Below, in pieces: positions 1 to 11,091 of a stretch of DNA of 64,000 nucleotides. Every line of letters begins with the position of its first letter. Position 1 is the first letter of the stretch. Both the position numbers and the translations under genes were made by a program. The notes under the pieces were generated by a model. That model saw only the letters and a list, made by a program, of their open reading frames with translations. It was not told the origin of the DNA and made no database searches. The stretch lies in assembly GCF_042186555.1 (NCBI RefSeq), contig NC_133332.1, positions 205,002,609 to 205,066,608 of the forward strand, written 5' to 3'. The DNA comes from Aquarana catesbeiana (taxonomy: Eukaryota > Chordata > Amphibia > Anura > Ranidae).

Positions 1-2
1 GT

Positions 3-2465
3 TTCACGATTAAGAATGCCTATCCGATTCCGTTGATTACGGAGTTATTTGACCACCTCAAGAGAGCAACCATTTTCACAAAGCTTGATTTGAGAGGGGC
101 ATACAATCTCGTGAGGATTAAGGAGGGCGACGAGTGGAAAACTGCGTTTAATTCCAGAACAGGTCATTATGAGTACCTCGTAATGGTTTTTGGCCTTTGT
201 AATGCCCCAGCAGTTTTCCAGGAATTTATTAACAATGTCCTCCGAGATTTGTTGCAGTTGTGTGTGGTGGTTTATCTCGACGATATCCTCATATTTTCCA
301 AGTCCCTGGAGAGCCACCACACAGATGTCTGTTGTGTGCTTCAGAAACTAAGAGAGAACAATCTCTACTGTAAATTGGAGAAGTGTGAATTCCATCGTGA
401 ACAGGTTAAATTCCTGGGTTATGTCATGTCCACTGCTGCTTTTTCGATGGACCCAGAGAAACTTTCAGCAGTCCTACAGTGGCCCCCACCGGTGGGTTCA
501 CGTGCTCTGCAACGTTTTCTTGGCTTTGCCAACTATTAGTGGAAGTTTATTCGTAACTTCTTGTCTCTGGTCAAGCCCCTGACTGATATGACCAGAAAGG
601 ACGGTAACCCACAGAGTTGGTCTCCGGAGTCCATTAAGGCCTTTGAGAGTCTCAAAGCTACCTTTGTTTCTGCTCCTGTGTTGGCACATCCTGATCCTAC
701 GGTACCTTTTATCCTTGAGGCTGATGCTTCTGAGAGTGCTATGCATCCTTGTGGCTACTTTTCCAAGAAATTGTCACCTGCGGAGTGCAATTACGAGATT
801 GGTGACAGACAGCTGTTGGCGATCATTTTAGCCCTGAAAGAATGGAGACATCTCCTCAAAGGTACCACTGTGCCGGTTCTCATTCTTACTGACCATAAGA
901 ATCTCACATTCTTGTCTGAGGCTAAACGCCTCTCTCCCAGAAGGGCGCAATGGACTCTTTTCTTGTCTAGTTTCAATAACATTGTCTCATTCTTACCCGT
1001 TACTAATAATGTAAGGGCCGATGCTTTGTTTCACGACAATTTTTCTCCACTTAGAAGATGGAATCAGTTACGGTCACTGTAATTCCTCCTGATCGTATTC
1101 TGGCTATGGTTCACACCAGTCTCACTTTTCCTTTCGGTGACAAAATTCATGCCGCTCAGGTCCATGCTCCTCATGAGAAACATTGTGACCGCTGCTTTGT
1201 CCCAGAGTCTCCGTACTGCCGTGCTTCAGACTTACCATTCTCCCAAGGCTGCTGGCCACCCTGGGAAGAATCAACTCTTTTGGGCCATTTCCCAACAATT
1301 CTGGTGGCCTAGACTACGTGCTGATGTAACCGCCTTCGTAGCTGCCTGTTCCATGTGTGCTCAGAGTAAGACTCCATGACACCTTCCAGTGGGCCTCCTA
1401 CAACCCATACCCAATGGAGAGAGGCCCTGCACCAACCTGTCTATGGATTTCATTGTGGAGTTACCCAACTCCCAGGGCAACACAGTTATCCTTATGGTGG
1501 TTGACCAGTTCTTGAAAATGTCCCATTGTATTCCACTTAAGAAGTTGCCCACTTCTAAGGAACTGGCTTCGCTCAGGAGATCTTTCGTTTACATGGGCTA
1601 CCCAAGGTGATTGTCTCGGACAGGGTAGTCAGTTTGTGTCCCGGTTCTGGCAAGCCTTTTGTGCACAGTTGGGAATTCAGCTTGTTTTCTCCTCTGGGTA
1701 TCACCCGCAGTCTAATGGGGCCGCAGAATGAGCCAATCAGTCCTTGGAGCAATTCCTACGTTGCTGTATTTCTGACCATAACAACAGGTCAGACCTCTTA
1801 CCGTGGGCGGAGTTTGCTCACAATAGTGCCTTGAATTCTGCTTCCCGATTGTCCCCGTTTATGGCGAACTATGGTTTCCGACCGTCCATGTTGCCTGACT
1901 CGTTTGTTCCGCAGAGTATTCCTGCGTTAGAGGAACAACTTGTGGTCTTCGTTCCACTTGGGCACAAGTCCAGGAGGCTTTGCGACATGCTAATGATGGG
2001 TACAGACTCAGTGCTGACCGCAGACGCCTGCCTGTGCCTTCCTACCAGGTTGGGGACAGGGTCTGGCTGTCATCTCGCAACCTATGACTTCATGTTCCCT
2101 CTCTGAAGTTTGCACCTCAGTTTATTGGGCCTTTCTGTATTCTTCACAGGATTAACCCAGTGGCTTACGCATTAGACCTTTCTTCTAATATGCGTATCAC
2201 AAATGTATTTCATGTCTCCTTATTAAAACCTTTGGTCTACCACCTCGGTGCCTCGTCCTCACCCTGTACAGGTTGGGAACCATGAGGAGTATGAAGTACA
2301 GTCCATTGTTGACTCCCGTAGGTTCTGTGGATGCATACAGTATCTGGTGCATTGGAAAGGGTACGGTCCGAGGAACGCTCTTGGCTCTCATCCTCTGAAG
2401 TACATGCCCCTGTCCTCCTCCGTGATTTCCATAGACGTTTTCCCCTCAAGCCTGGTGGTCCTCTG
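3..2465 (+). pseudogene. pol: gypsy pol polyprotein (RT, RNase H, integrase, chromodomain), broken
   Basis: Reverse transcriptase copies element RNA into DNA and integrase inserts it. The RT catalytic motif YLDD is intact at 273-284. RNase H follows at about 690-1040, with the metal-binding ADA near the start and ADAL-like residues at the end. The integrase zinc finger (H-H-C-C) lies around 1225-1370 with CSMC near the end. The integrase core around 1440-1720 keeps MDF, SDR and an NGAAE acid. A chromodomain (EEYEVQ through WKGYG) lies at about 2285-2370. In the RT/RNase H frame there are stops at 537-539 and 1080-1082, and another at 1377-1379. The frame also changes around 1060-1210 and after 1600. 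The stop at 1377 could come from a CGA to TGA change. Not a working gene. Confidence 0.93.
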
Positions 2466-2480
2466 AGAGGGTGGGGGTAC

Positions 2481-2784
2481 TGTCAGGGCTGGGATCAGCC
2501 CTTCCTTCTCAAATCAATATCCTGCTTGTCAGTCCTGCCTACTTAAGCCATCCAGCCCAGATGATCTCTGCCTTTGCCTTGGTCACTTCTCTAGAGATGC
2601 TCTCCTGTGTTCCTGTGAAAGACTTGCTTTGGCTGACGTTTTGGCTTGTCTGACTATCCATTCTGGTTCCTGAACTCTGGCTATGTTTTGACTATTTTTA
2701 CTCTGTTTACCTTTTTTATTATTATTATTAAACAAGTGTGATTTAACTGTACTTCTGTCTCAGTCTGATTAATGGTTTCTGACA
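2481..2784 (+). repeat. 3' LTR of the gypsy element
   Basis: This 304-bp LTR starts TGTCAG right after a G-rich polypurine tract and ends CTGACA, a perfect 6-bp inverted terminal pair. An A/T-rich tail with AATAAA-like sequence lies near 2720. Compared with the solo LTR at 7732-8147 (416 bp) it lacks two internal blocks, one after about position 2510 and one around 2640, but the rest aligns well. The two are therefore the same family. Confidence 0.92.
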
Positions 2785-3065
2785 CCCCGGCCAAACATCA
2801 TTAATAGGTTTTCCCATCTTTTTCGTCGTCCTTCTCCAACAGTAAGTACCACGGATCAGTATAAAATCAAGCAAATATTGGATTCTAGATTCTCCAGGGG
2901 GAGGCTTTTGTACCTAATTGACTGGAAGAAATATGGTCCAGAGGAGAGGTGTTGGATTCCTTCTACTGATGTTTCTGCTGCTCTATTGGTGAAACTTTTC
3001 CATCAGAAGTTTCCTCTCTAGCCTGGCCCTAAACAAATAGGGAGACCTTGTAAAAATGGGGGTAC
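2785..3065 (+). pseudogene. pol: second gypsy element: chromodomain and pol 3' end
   Basis: A short coding remnant of a different gypsy family. It holds a chromodomain of the usual shape around 2850-2960 (YKIKQILDSR, then a YLIDWKKYGPEE block). Chromodomains at the end of integrase are thought to guide insertion to chromatin. A stop at about 3018-3020 is followed by the purine-rich tract near 3050-3064. The first gypsy element ends immediately upstream, so this gene was probably cut by that insertion and its 5' part lies left of the window. Only the last part of pol is visible. Confidence 0.85.
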
Positions 3066-3596
3066 TGTCACAAGCTAGCCTACAGGTGTCCTCTCTGTGT
3101 ATTCTTACCTTTTTGCTGCAGTGTTTTTGCTAGTCCTGTGATTTCTTCACACGTGGTGTTTGGCTCTGTGCTCATCTATGGGCATCAAATGCTACTTCCT
3201 GGCCAACCTCCCAATTTTGCTTCCCTATATATACATGTGCTCAGTCCAGCCTGCATTGCCCAAGCAACTTCACAGTTTGCTGAGCTCCAATTTGCTACTA
3301 CTGTATCCTGTGTCTGACTACCCGTGTTCCGTTCCTGGCTTTATCTTTACTAGTCTGCTAACCATCCTGACCTCAGCTTATCTCCTGGATTTCCTGTTGC
3401 TTGTACTCTGCACACGCGAGCAGTCTGAGCATCCTCAGCTGGATTTACCTGGGGGCCGCAACCTGGTTCCAGCTTGCTGCAAGTCTGACCGCACCATCAG
3501 GGGACCTGTGATAAAGCAGGCTGAGGCTTAGACTCCACGCCCTGGGGAACGCTGAGTTGGCGATCCACAAGGGCTCACTACCACAGATGCTTGACA
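3066..3596 (+). repeat. LTR of the second gypsy element
   Basis: The LTR begins TGTCAC after a GGGGGTAC tract and appears to end TTGACA at 3596, giving 531 bp. A TATATATA stretch at about 3225-3232 is the likely promoter TATA box of the element. The right boundary is set by the expected CA ending and is less certain than the left. Confidence 0.75.
3222..3234 (+). promoter_or_regulatory. possible LTR TATA box
   Basis: CCCTATATATACA lies about 155 bp into the LTR, a normal place for the core promoter of a gypsy element. This is based on position and motif only. Confidence 0.4.
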
Positions 3597-3966
3597 GGTA
3601 GACTGAGACAAAGTGTTGGCTCTATGCATTTTTTTAATTAACTACTTAATTTTTTTTTTGTGCTGAGGTTTATACGTGTTTGTGAGATCCTCACTTGTGG
3701 AACAGAAATGTAAGCATGTAAAGTTGTGCTCATAAGTTTACATACCCTGGCAGAATTTATGATTTCTTGGACATTTTTCAGAGACTATGAATGATAACAC
3801 AAAAACTTTTCTTTCACTCATGGTTAGTGTTTGGCTGAAGCCATTTATTTTCAATCAACTGTGTTTACTCTTTTTAAATCATAATCACAACAGAAACTAC
3901 CCAAATGACCCTGATCAAAAGTTTACATACCCCAGTTCTTAATACCATGTATTGCCCCCTGTAACA

Positions 3967-4608
3967 TTAAAGTGGATGTAAACCTAATGTCATCCTTTCT
4001 AAACTACTGCCATAGGGATTATCTATAAGGATATACATGCCTCCTGCATGTACCTTTACCTGCCAAATGTCTCCCCTCTGTCTGTTATGAGAACCCAAAA
4101 ACTGCAGATTCTGTGGGTGGGTCTGTTGTCTGGAGCTCGGTGGGTGGAGTCGTGATGTCAGTAGACTCCCCGCCCACCTCTACACTTCCCTGGTCAATAG
4201 GCATTTTCCTGTGTATTTCTTACACTGAACTTCTGCTATGATCTCTAACATCCAGTGAAAAGACAGGAAAGTAACCACATGACTTCAGCATGCCAAATCA
4301 TGCTGAGGTGTGGAACAGCCAATCCTTGCAGAGCTGCTGAAGAAAGGAGTGGGGGTGGGAATTAAAAAATAATGCATGTCTTAGGCTAGTGAACGAGATA
4401 TGTAAATCATCTGTCACTCACAGCAAGGGGGAGGATTTGACAAAGATTTCTCTGTTTGTCAAGATTTATATCACTGAACAATAAAAGAGGATTGCTCAGA
4501 GCTGGATAAACTCTTTGTGGCAAGACTGGGCTCAAATGATAGGAAATCTTATACTCTACATTATGACATAAAAAAAAATAAAAAAATTTCGGGTTTACTC
4601 CACTTTAA
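3967..4608. mobile_element. TTAA-bounded MITE inside Tc1
   Basis: Both ends carry TTAA. Inside them the inverted ends read AGTGGATGTAAACC and, on the other strand, AGTGGAGTAAACCC. Removing it with one TTAA rejoins Tc1 sequence on both sides. TTAA duplication is the mark of the piggyBac superfamily. There is no coding capacity. Confidence 0.85.
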
Positions 4609-4700
4609 TGAGAGCTTGAAGACTTTTGTGGTATTTGTGGATGAGGCTCTTTATCTTGGCAAAGCTGTCCAATCCTCTTGGCAAAAAGCCTCCAGTTCCT

Positions 4701-5288
4701 CTAAATTCTTGGGCTGTCTCCCCAGAGTGACTCAATGATATTGAGGTCAGAAGACTGAGATGGCCACTCCAGAACCTTCACTTTATTCTGCTGTAGCCAA
4801 TGACAGGTCGACTTGGCCTTGTGTTTTGGATCATTGTCATGTTGGAATGTCCAGGTACGTCCCATGAGCAGCTTCCTGGCAGATGGATGCAAATGTTCCT
4901 CTAGTATTTTTTTATAACATGCTGCATTCATCTTGCCCTAAACTTTGACCAAATTTCCTGTGCCTTTGTAGCTCACACATCCCCAAAACATCAGCGATCC
5001 CCCTCTGTGTTTCACACTAGGAATAGTGTACCTTTCATCATAGGCCTTGTTGACTCCTCTCCAAATATAGTGTTTATGGTTGTGGCCAAAAAAGCTCAAT
5101 TTTGGTCTCATTACTCCAAATGACTTTGTGCCAGAAGGTTTGAGGCTTGTCTCTGTGCTGTTTGGAGTATTGTAATAGGGATACTTTGTGGCATTTGCGC
5201 AGTAATGGCAGAGTCTCACTTCTCCTGCTACACTGTAAAGGATTGGTTTAGGTTTAGGTCTGTGTTGTTGTTGTTTTCCCCTTTCCAT
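4701..5288 (-). pseudogene. Tc1 transposase, partial
   Basis: Two open segments on the minus strand (5288-4938 and 4931-4701) give the catalytic half of a Tc1 transposase. They contain FGHNHKHYIWR, then VKHRGGSLMFWGC, then QHDNDPKHKAK with the second catalytic aspartate, then WPSQSSDLNIIESLW with the catalytic glutamate. The DNA-binding N-terminus (two helix-turn-helix domains) and the first catalytic aspartate are not recognisable. A frame break lies near 4932-4937. The family cuts at its terminal repeats and inserts at TA. This one is a fossil. Confidence 0.9.
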
Positions 5289-5290
5289 GA

Positions 5291-6925
5291 AAGATCAAAA
5301 TGGTTATTGCAAACCAGCCTGTGTCATTTTTGCTGCCAGCCCCATCAGTGACTGAGATGCCAGCTCATAAAGCGTAGCCTGGCAGCGCATGGCTGAGCTG
5401 TAATTATACACAGGAGGAATTTGGAAACGTGACACCTCCCAGGCCCTCTATGCACCCACTACAATAATTACGTTCTTGTTTCAACTACATGAAAAGGCAA
5501 GGCCATCCATAATGTGCTTTCTGTGGCTTCCATGTCACAGAGTATGATGGTTTCCTGGATGAATTTGGCTTATTACAAAAGAAAACATTTTCGTACAAGT
5601 GAGGAAACGTGTAACTTGCTTACAATGTTAGGTCATTATAATCGATTATCTCAGTCAAATGTGAACGCTAATTTGAAACAGCAGTGCAAAAGAATGAATG
5701 CAGAATGCTGTAACCTTTAACAGCCAATATGTTTTTAGTTTGTTGTCAGACCACTGAAATATGCATTGTGATTGCTTGCTTTGACTCATTTTGGTCTGTC
5801 CGTTTCTGTTTGTCCATTAAAGGAATGCTCAAGTTAAAATTTGAAATTAAAGCTTTTGGTGCATGCAGCTACCCGAGCCTACCTGCTCAGTCCTTCAGTA
5901 CAGTATTTCTTCCATACATTACTGCAGAGCAGCAGTGCACACCACTCCCTTTTGTTGGTAGCCTGAGAACCCCAGATTGTTATTGAGGAGAGAAATTCCC
6001 AGACACGCCTGTGGGAGTGTACAGCATGGTGCAGTGACAGCAACTCGCACATAGTCCAGATGAAATAGAAAGAACTTGTATTGTAGTCAAAATATAACAG
6101 TTCACAAGAAGCCTGGCGGAAGGCAGCCTGACCGGGAGCACTCACAGATCAACAGCAGATTGTAGCAGAGCAGATCTCAGCCAAACTGACAGTGTCTGTC
6201 TTGAGGGGCAGCATGTGACATGGCTGGTCCGTGCCCAAGTAGGGAGGTCTCCAGGAGTAGTGGCAGATCCTTTCCTACATGTTCCCATCTGGAACCTTTC
6301 CCTGCTGCTATTGCTGTCCCTGACAGATGGGTGACCTGTCTCTAAACTACCCACACGCTAAAACTCAGGAGCCAGGGTCTTATACTCTGCCTGACCCAAG
6401 ATGGCCATCAGAGTCACATGGACTGTCAGCATCCAACCAGATCTCTGCCCCAGTGACCCAGGAAACCATAGAGGAACCACGTTCCTCTTGACTTCCTCTC
6501 CCTTTGCACTGCTGCTGCAATTGAGCACCACCTGCGTGGAGAAAATAGACTGCACCTGCCTACACCTACTGCAGACTCCTTGCTTCCTTCTAAAATGCAG
6601 GAAGTCTGATGTAAAAAAAAAAATGCTAGTACTAACAGCTAAAAATATTCTACAGTGTACTTAGATTTGTACACTTGTATTGCTGGAACTAATTCCTATG
6701 GCTGTTACCGGGGGAATTCACTCTCCCAGGTGGATTTTTAACTTATTTTGTGTTAGGAATATAGAAGCTAGAATTGAAACTTTTCTATTTCCATGTGAAG
6801 AGACCTTCATACTGTGGTGAGAAAATCTAAGTTATTTAAATCCCAGAGCCTGACTCATTCCACATGCTCCAGCTATTACTAAAAAAAAATCAGTTATTGG
6901 TGTGCCTTTTAAGTGCAAAAAATGT
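5291..6925. other. unassigned sequence
   Basis: I see no gene, no repeat ends and no convincing RNA here. Short open frames exist but have no recognisable motif. A purine-poor, moderately GC-rich stretch around 5960-6600 resembles old LTR or MITE material in composition, but I could not find its ends. Confidence 0.5.
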
Positions 6926-7423
6926 TCATATGCAGTTAGAGTACACCTTTAGATCATATTTTCTTTGTAAATAGAGCAGTTGGTAATAAGAAAAGGTCCT
7001 GAACGGTTTTCCTTTCATAGAAGGATCAGGTATCGCTCTGAGGATGGAATACAGGTTAGAAGAATGTAATTTAATTTTGCGTTGTGACTTGAGGTTGGGT
7101 GGATGCCAGGAACTCATCTCCTCATAGTGACACTGTTGTCTGCCTGACAGTAGATTTTTCTGAGCTGAACCCTCTTTGGTTATTGGTTTATACGCTTGTT
7201 GTTTGGAACGTAACCCAATATTACTGCTGCCACTTGCCAGAGAGCGTGAAAGTTGCTGTAAAATCTGTTTCATGCTCGGTGCTTCTTCGGGAAACTTTGT
7301 TCGCCTCAGTGTCATGAGAAATGTGTCAGATGACACATATTTTTGGTGGATTCCCTCTACCCTCCTAGTTTCCCCCTTTATTTTTTTTATCGTTTTTACA
7401 TTTTTGTCAGCATCAGTCCTCAT
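6926..7423 (-). other. unrecognised 165-codon open frame
   Basis: An ATG-initiated minus-strand frame lies between repeats. The product is basic and rich in Ser, Lys, Gln and Leu, with no signal peptide, membrane segment or known motif. I could not identify splice sites that would make it an exon. In DNA of this composition such a frame can occur by chance, so I do not call it a gene. Confidence 0.15.
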
Positions 7424-7507
7424 TGTGCACCAAACACCACTTTTTTAAAGTGCATCTAATTACACATTTCACAGTATCTATAAAATTTGGGTAATAAGCC
7501 CCCCATC

Positions 7508-7731
7508 ATGTTTGGGAGGCCAACTAGGAGAGGCAGACATTCCCATGCCACTAAGAGGGGGCCAGCAGCATCTTGTCCACAGTCAAAGGTGGACACAGGT
7601 CCATCCTCAGGCAGGGCACCTTTGTCTCTGTTTAGTGATGTTGCCTATGCTACAGAATGTAGAGGAGGTGGTGGACTGGCTTACTAAACCATCCTCATGT
7701 GCCATGACCCAAGCTGTCACTAGTGTGCAGT
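7508..7731 (+). pseudogene. hAT transposase, N-terminal piece
   Basis: The likely start is the ATG at 7508, giving MFGRPTRRGRHSH and a basic, Gly/Ser-rich leader of the kind seen before the BED finger in hAT proteins. A frame change near 7650 moves the reading to VEEVVDWLTKPSS. A solo LTR interrupts it at 7732, and sequence of similar character resumes at 8153. This part has no catalytic role. The start is chosen because the basic leader follows directly and because upstream sequence shows no related coding. Confidence 0.5.
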
Positions 7732-8147
7732 TGTCAGAAACCATGAATCAGACTGAGACAGAAGTAGTTAAATCCCACTCGTTTAATAATAATAAAAAAA
7801 AGGTAAACAGAGTAAACTTAGTCAAAACATAGCCAGAGTTCAGGAACCGAAACGGATAGTCAGACAAGCCAAAATGTCAGGGAGCCAGAGATGAGCGTAG
7901 TAGAACAGCAAGCAGGATCTGGAGTCAGAGTCAGCCAAGCAAATCTTTAACATGAACACAGGAGAGCGTCTCTAGAGATGTTACCAAGGCGAAGGCAGAG
8001 ATCATCTGGGCTGGACGGCTTAAGTAGGCAGGACTGACGAGCAGGATATCATCAATAAGTGAGTCACTGTGGAGAGATAGAAGCTGGCAATTAGCCGACA
8101 GCTGAGTGGCCAGCTCAGAGAAGGAAGGGCTGAGCCCAGCTCTGACA
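7732..8147 (-). mobile_element. solo LTR of gypsy element, minus strand
   Basis: This is a 416-bp LTR with TGTCAG at 7732 and CTGACA at 8147. It is flanked by a perfect 5-bp duplication GCAGT (7727-7731 and 8148-8152). It is the reverse complement of the same family as the LTR at 2481-2784, and fuller than that copy. A lone LTR with its own target duplication means that the internal part was lost by recombination between the two LTRs. It sits inside the hAT gene, so it is younger than the hAT. Confidence 0.95.
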
Positions 8148-8152
8148 GCAGT

Positions 8153-9644
8153 CCACCGCAGCTGACAGAGTGGCTTATTCTGCCTCCTTGTCCTGCCCCA
8201 GCATCATGCATAGAGGAGTCAGTTGAATTATTTAGACACAGCGTCAGCCACTTGCTAATTGACAATGCACAGGCATTATTTGATTCTGATGTTGGTTCTG
8301 AGTTAGAGGAAGGGACTAACATGGGCCAACAGAGAGGGAAGAACACTGATAAACAACAAATTGGCAGTCATGTTCCCCCAGCCGCAGCGTATTGCCAAGT
8401 TGGCTCCAGTGATGATGGGGATGCTGATGATGAGATCACTGACACGATTTGGTTGCCGGATAGCGCAGAGGAGGGGAGAAACAATCCAGACGAGGCAGGA
8501 TGTCCTCCGGAGGCCAGCATCACAAAAGAGTAGAGAGCAGCTACCCTATGCCATCAGATTGTTGAGCTGTTATCTCCTGGCCCACTTCCCACAGCTCAGC
8601 TGTCTGGGCTTTTTTAGCACATGTGCAGCTGATCACACTTGTAATTTGCAATCTCTGCCGCAAGCAGATCAAGTGTGGCAAAAACACCAGCCATTTGGGT
8701 ACCACATGCTTGACAAGGCATTTAACTTCCCACCACTCAGCCCATTGGCAAGAGCACCTGAAAGCCACACACAAGGGACAACATTCTTCTCCTCCTCACT
8801 CCTCACCACTCATGTATAACTCCGCTATATCTCATGACCTCTCAGCAGCCTCCACTAAAAAGGATGATAGCATAGCAAAGGGTGTCACAGGTCCTTGCAA
8901 CATGTCTGCCAGCAGCACACCACCAGCTGTAGAGTATGGCAGGCAAATTTCTGTGCCCCAGCTGCTGCAGCACAAAAAAAAAACAGACTCTCTGCCACCC
9001 ACATGCCCGGCGTCTAAATTTTAGCTTGTCAAAATTGCTGGTTTTACAACTCCTGCCTTTGCGTCTGGTGGATTCTGCCCCCTTCTGTGAATTAGCAGAA
9101 TGTGCTGTACCACAATTACCAGTCGCTATTTATTTTCACGTAAGGCCATTCCAGCTCTGTACCATCACGTGGAAAGCAATGTTTTGACATTGTTGGGCAA
9201 AGCAGTTGGTCGCAAGGTCCAGAAAGCATGGTCAGGGACGATATATTTAGTTCACAGCACACTGGGTAACTCTGCTTGCAACTAGGAAGGATGCAGGACG
9301 GGGCTCAGTGCTGGAGCTTTTTTTGCCGCCACGTCTCCATACAGCTGGTGGTGATGATTTGAGATCTGTCAGCTCCACCCCCTCCTCCTTTTCCTCCATG
9401 CCCTCTTCTGCTGGATTGTCCTATGAACCACCAATACTAAGGATTCAAGGGGCCATTCAACAAGTCAGGCTAAAAGATGCCATGCAGTGCTTCAGCTGGT
9501 CTGTCTAAGAGCCACACCGGGACAGAGATTTTTTCAGCTCTGCAGGGGCATGCCCAGAGGTGGTTCACGTCATGGAAGCTTGAGCCAGGAATGATGGTGT
9601 GCGATAATGGCACTAACCTTCTGTCTGCCCTTCGGCAGGGAAAC
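8153..9644 (+). pseudogene. hAT transposase, BED finger and catalytic core start
   Basis: The piece begins with acidic linker sequence (8250-8530, with SSDDGDADDE). It then enters a BED zinc finger: CNLC at 8647-8658 and RHLTSHH at about 8717-8737, the C-C-H-H pattern that binds the transposon ends. The core follows around 9100-9290 with SRYLFSRKAIPALYHHVESN and the TLLGKAVG segment. A later part near 9590-9644 reads VCDNGTNLLSALRQGN, matching the block around a catalytic aspartate of hAT enzymes. Frame changes and stops occur, for example near 9024 and 9286. A TTAA element cuts the gene at about 9645. Confidence 0.85.
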
Positions 9645-11091
9645 TGACAATTGCGCGGTCGTGCAACGTTGTACCCAAACAAAATTGGTGTCACCTGATG
9701 ATCACCTCTGCGGTTTTGTTTTTGCGTTATAAACAAAAAAAGAGTGACAATTTTGAAAAAAAAAAACAATTTTTTTTACTTTCTGCTATAAAACATACCC
9801 AAAAAAATATGTAAAAAATCTAATTTCTTCATCAATTTAGGCCAATATGTATTCTGCTACATATTTTTGGTAAAAAAAAATCCCAATTAGCGTATATTAA
9901 TTGGTTTGCGCAAAAGTTATAGCGTCTACAAACTGTGGGATAGATTTTAGACACGTGCAATTCGTTTTGTTCTGAATCAGTTTTTTAACTAATTTTGACA
10001 AATTCGTTAATTCGGAAATATCCAAATTAATGAAAATCCGTTTAGCAAATTTTTCCAAATATTTGTAAACTAATAATAACTTAACTATTACTAACTATTA
10101 AATTATAGGTATTGGAATTTCCTTTCAAATTTGGCTGTTATGATACAATTACGAATTATCCAAAATAATGAAAGCCGTATCAAAATGAATGGAAAATAAC
10201 GAATTAATAATAATACATAATAATAATAAAAATGTTTTATTATTATTATCATTATTATTATTTATTATGAATTTGTTTTGTTTCATTTGTTTAGATGCAG
10301 CATTTGTTATTTCAGGTATTTTGTAACCTCGGATAAATTTGTATTCGTTACGTTCACTAACCGCCAAATTTGAAAGGAAATTCCAATACCTATAATTTAA
10401 TAGTTATTATTAGTTAGTTATTCTTTCAAATTTTCGGATTTTCTTATTTTCGAATTTACGAGATGTGTTCATAACGAATGACCCGAAAAACAAAAAAAAA
10501 AAAGAATTAAAACCAAAGCAAACACATTTTTCGGCAGTGCACATGTCTAATAGATTTATGGACTTTTTAGTTTTTTTTATTGTTTTTGCTAGTAATGGAA
10601 GCGATCAGCGATTTTTCGCGGGGCTGCGACATTGCAGTGGACAAATCGGACACAAAGTCACACTTTTTGGGGACCAGTGACACCAATAACAGTGATCAGT
10701 GCTAAAAAAATACACTATCACTGTATAAATGACACTGGCAGGGAAGGGGTTAACATCAGGGGCAATCAAAGGTTTAAGTGTGCTCCTAGGGAATGCTTTC
10801 TAACTGTGTGGGGGATGGACTGACTAGAGGAAGAGAGAGATCGGTGTTACTGATTAACAGGAATCACAGATCTCTCTCTTCCTCTGTGACAGAACAATGG
10901 TCTGCCATCGCAGCTGCCGGACCCGCTGATTGGCTCCCGCTGCTGTGTCCAATCACAGCGGGAGTGGGTCAACGGCAATGCAGGTGCGTGCCCCAGACAC
11001 AAAGTCGCGAACAACGTACAGGTATGTTGTTTCGCGCAGCCAGCCCACCCTGCCACAGTAAATGTGCGGTGGGCGGTGTGGAACTGGTTAA
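9645..11091 (+). mobile_element. TTAA-family element A (5' truncated)
   Basis: The right end reads GGTTAA at 11086-11091. The left part (GACAATTGCGCGGTC...) matches, on the other strand, the right part of element B (11675-12855), but the first 100 or so bases with the left TTAA are missing. It carries hairpins near its right end (10832-10880 and 10936-10962). A hAT MITE (9948-10549) sits inside it. hAT transposase coding lies on both sides. It has no open frame of its own that I recognise. Confidence 0.75.
9948..10549. mobile_element. hAT foldback MITE with perfect 8-bp TSD
   Basis: A 602-bp element with ends TAGACACGTGCA and, on the other strand, TAGACATGTGCA. It is flanked by a perfect 8-bp duplication ATAGATTT (9940-9947 and 10550-10557), the mark of hAT insertions. 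The interior is very AT-rich and holds long inverted segments (about 10066-10133 against 10362-10430) that would fold into a hairpin, plus an ATT/AAT microsatellite around 10205-10265. There is no coding. It depends on a hAT transposase made elsewhere. Confidence 0.93.

Larger units (their letters stand above)
1..2784 (+). mobile_element. Ty3/gypsy retrotransposon, 3' part with LTR
   Basis: An LTR retrotransposon enters from the left edge in mid reverse transcriptase and runs to a complete 3' LTR. The order is reverse transcriptase, RNase H, integrase zinc finger, integrase core, chromodomain, a purine-rich tract (about 2468-2478) and LTR. This is the order of chromodomain-bearing Ty3/gypsy (chromovirus) elements. 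The 5' LTR, gag and protease lie outside the window. Several stops and frame changes show that it is dead. Its LTR ends inside the 3' coding region of another gypsy element, so it looks like an insertion into that element. A solo LTR of the same family lies at 7732-8147 on the other strand. Confidence 0.93.
3718..5290 (-). mobile_element. Tc1-like DNA transposon relic, truncated
   Basis: The left end has the Tc1-type terminal repeat reading TTGTGCTCATAAGTTTACAT, preceded by TA. The transposase lies on the minus strand. The far end with the second terminal repeat is missing: recognisable sequence stops near 5290 and unassigned sequence follows. A TTAA MITE (3967-4608) interrupts it. Tc1 elements move by cut and paste into TA sites. 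This copy cannot move because it lacks one end and part of the transposase. Confidence 0.9.

Noticed and set aside
1058..1312. Separate small gene between RNase H and integrase
   Set aside because: The reading is a shifted piece of the same gypsy pol gene.
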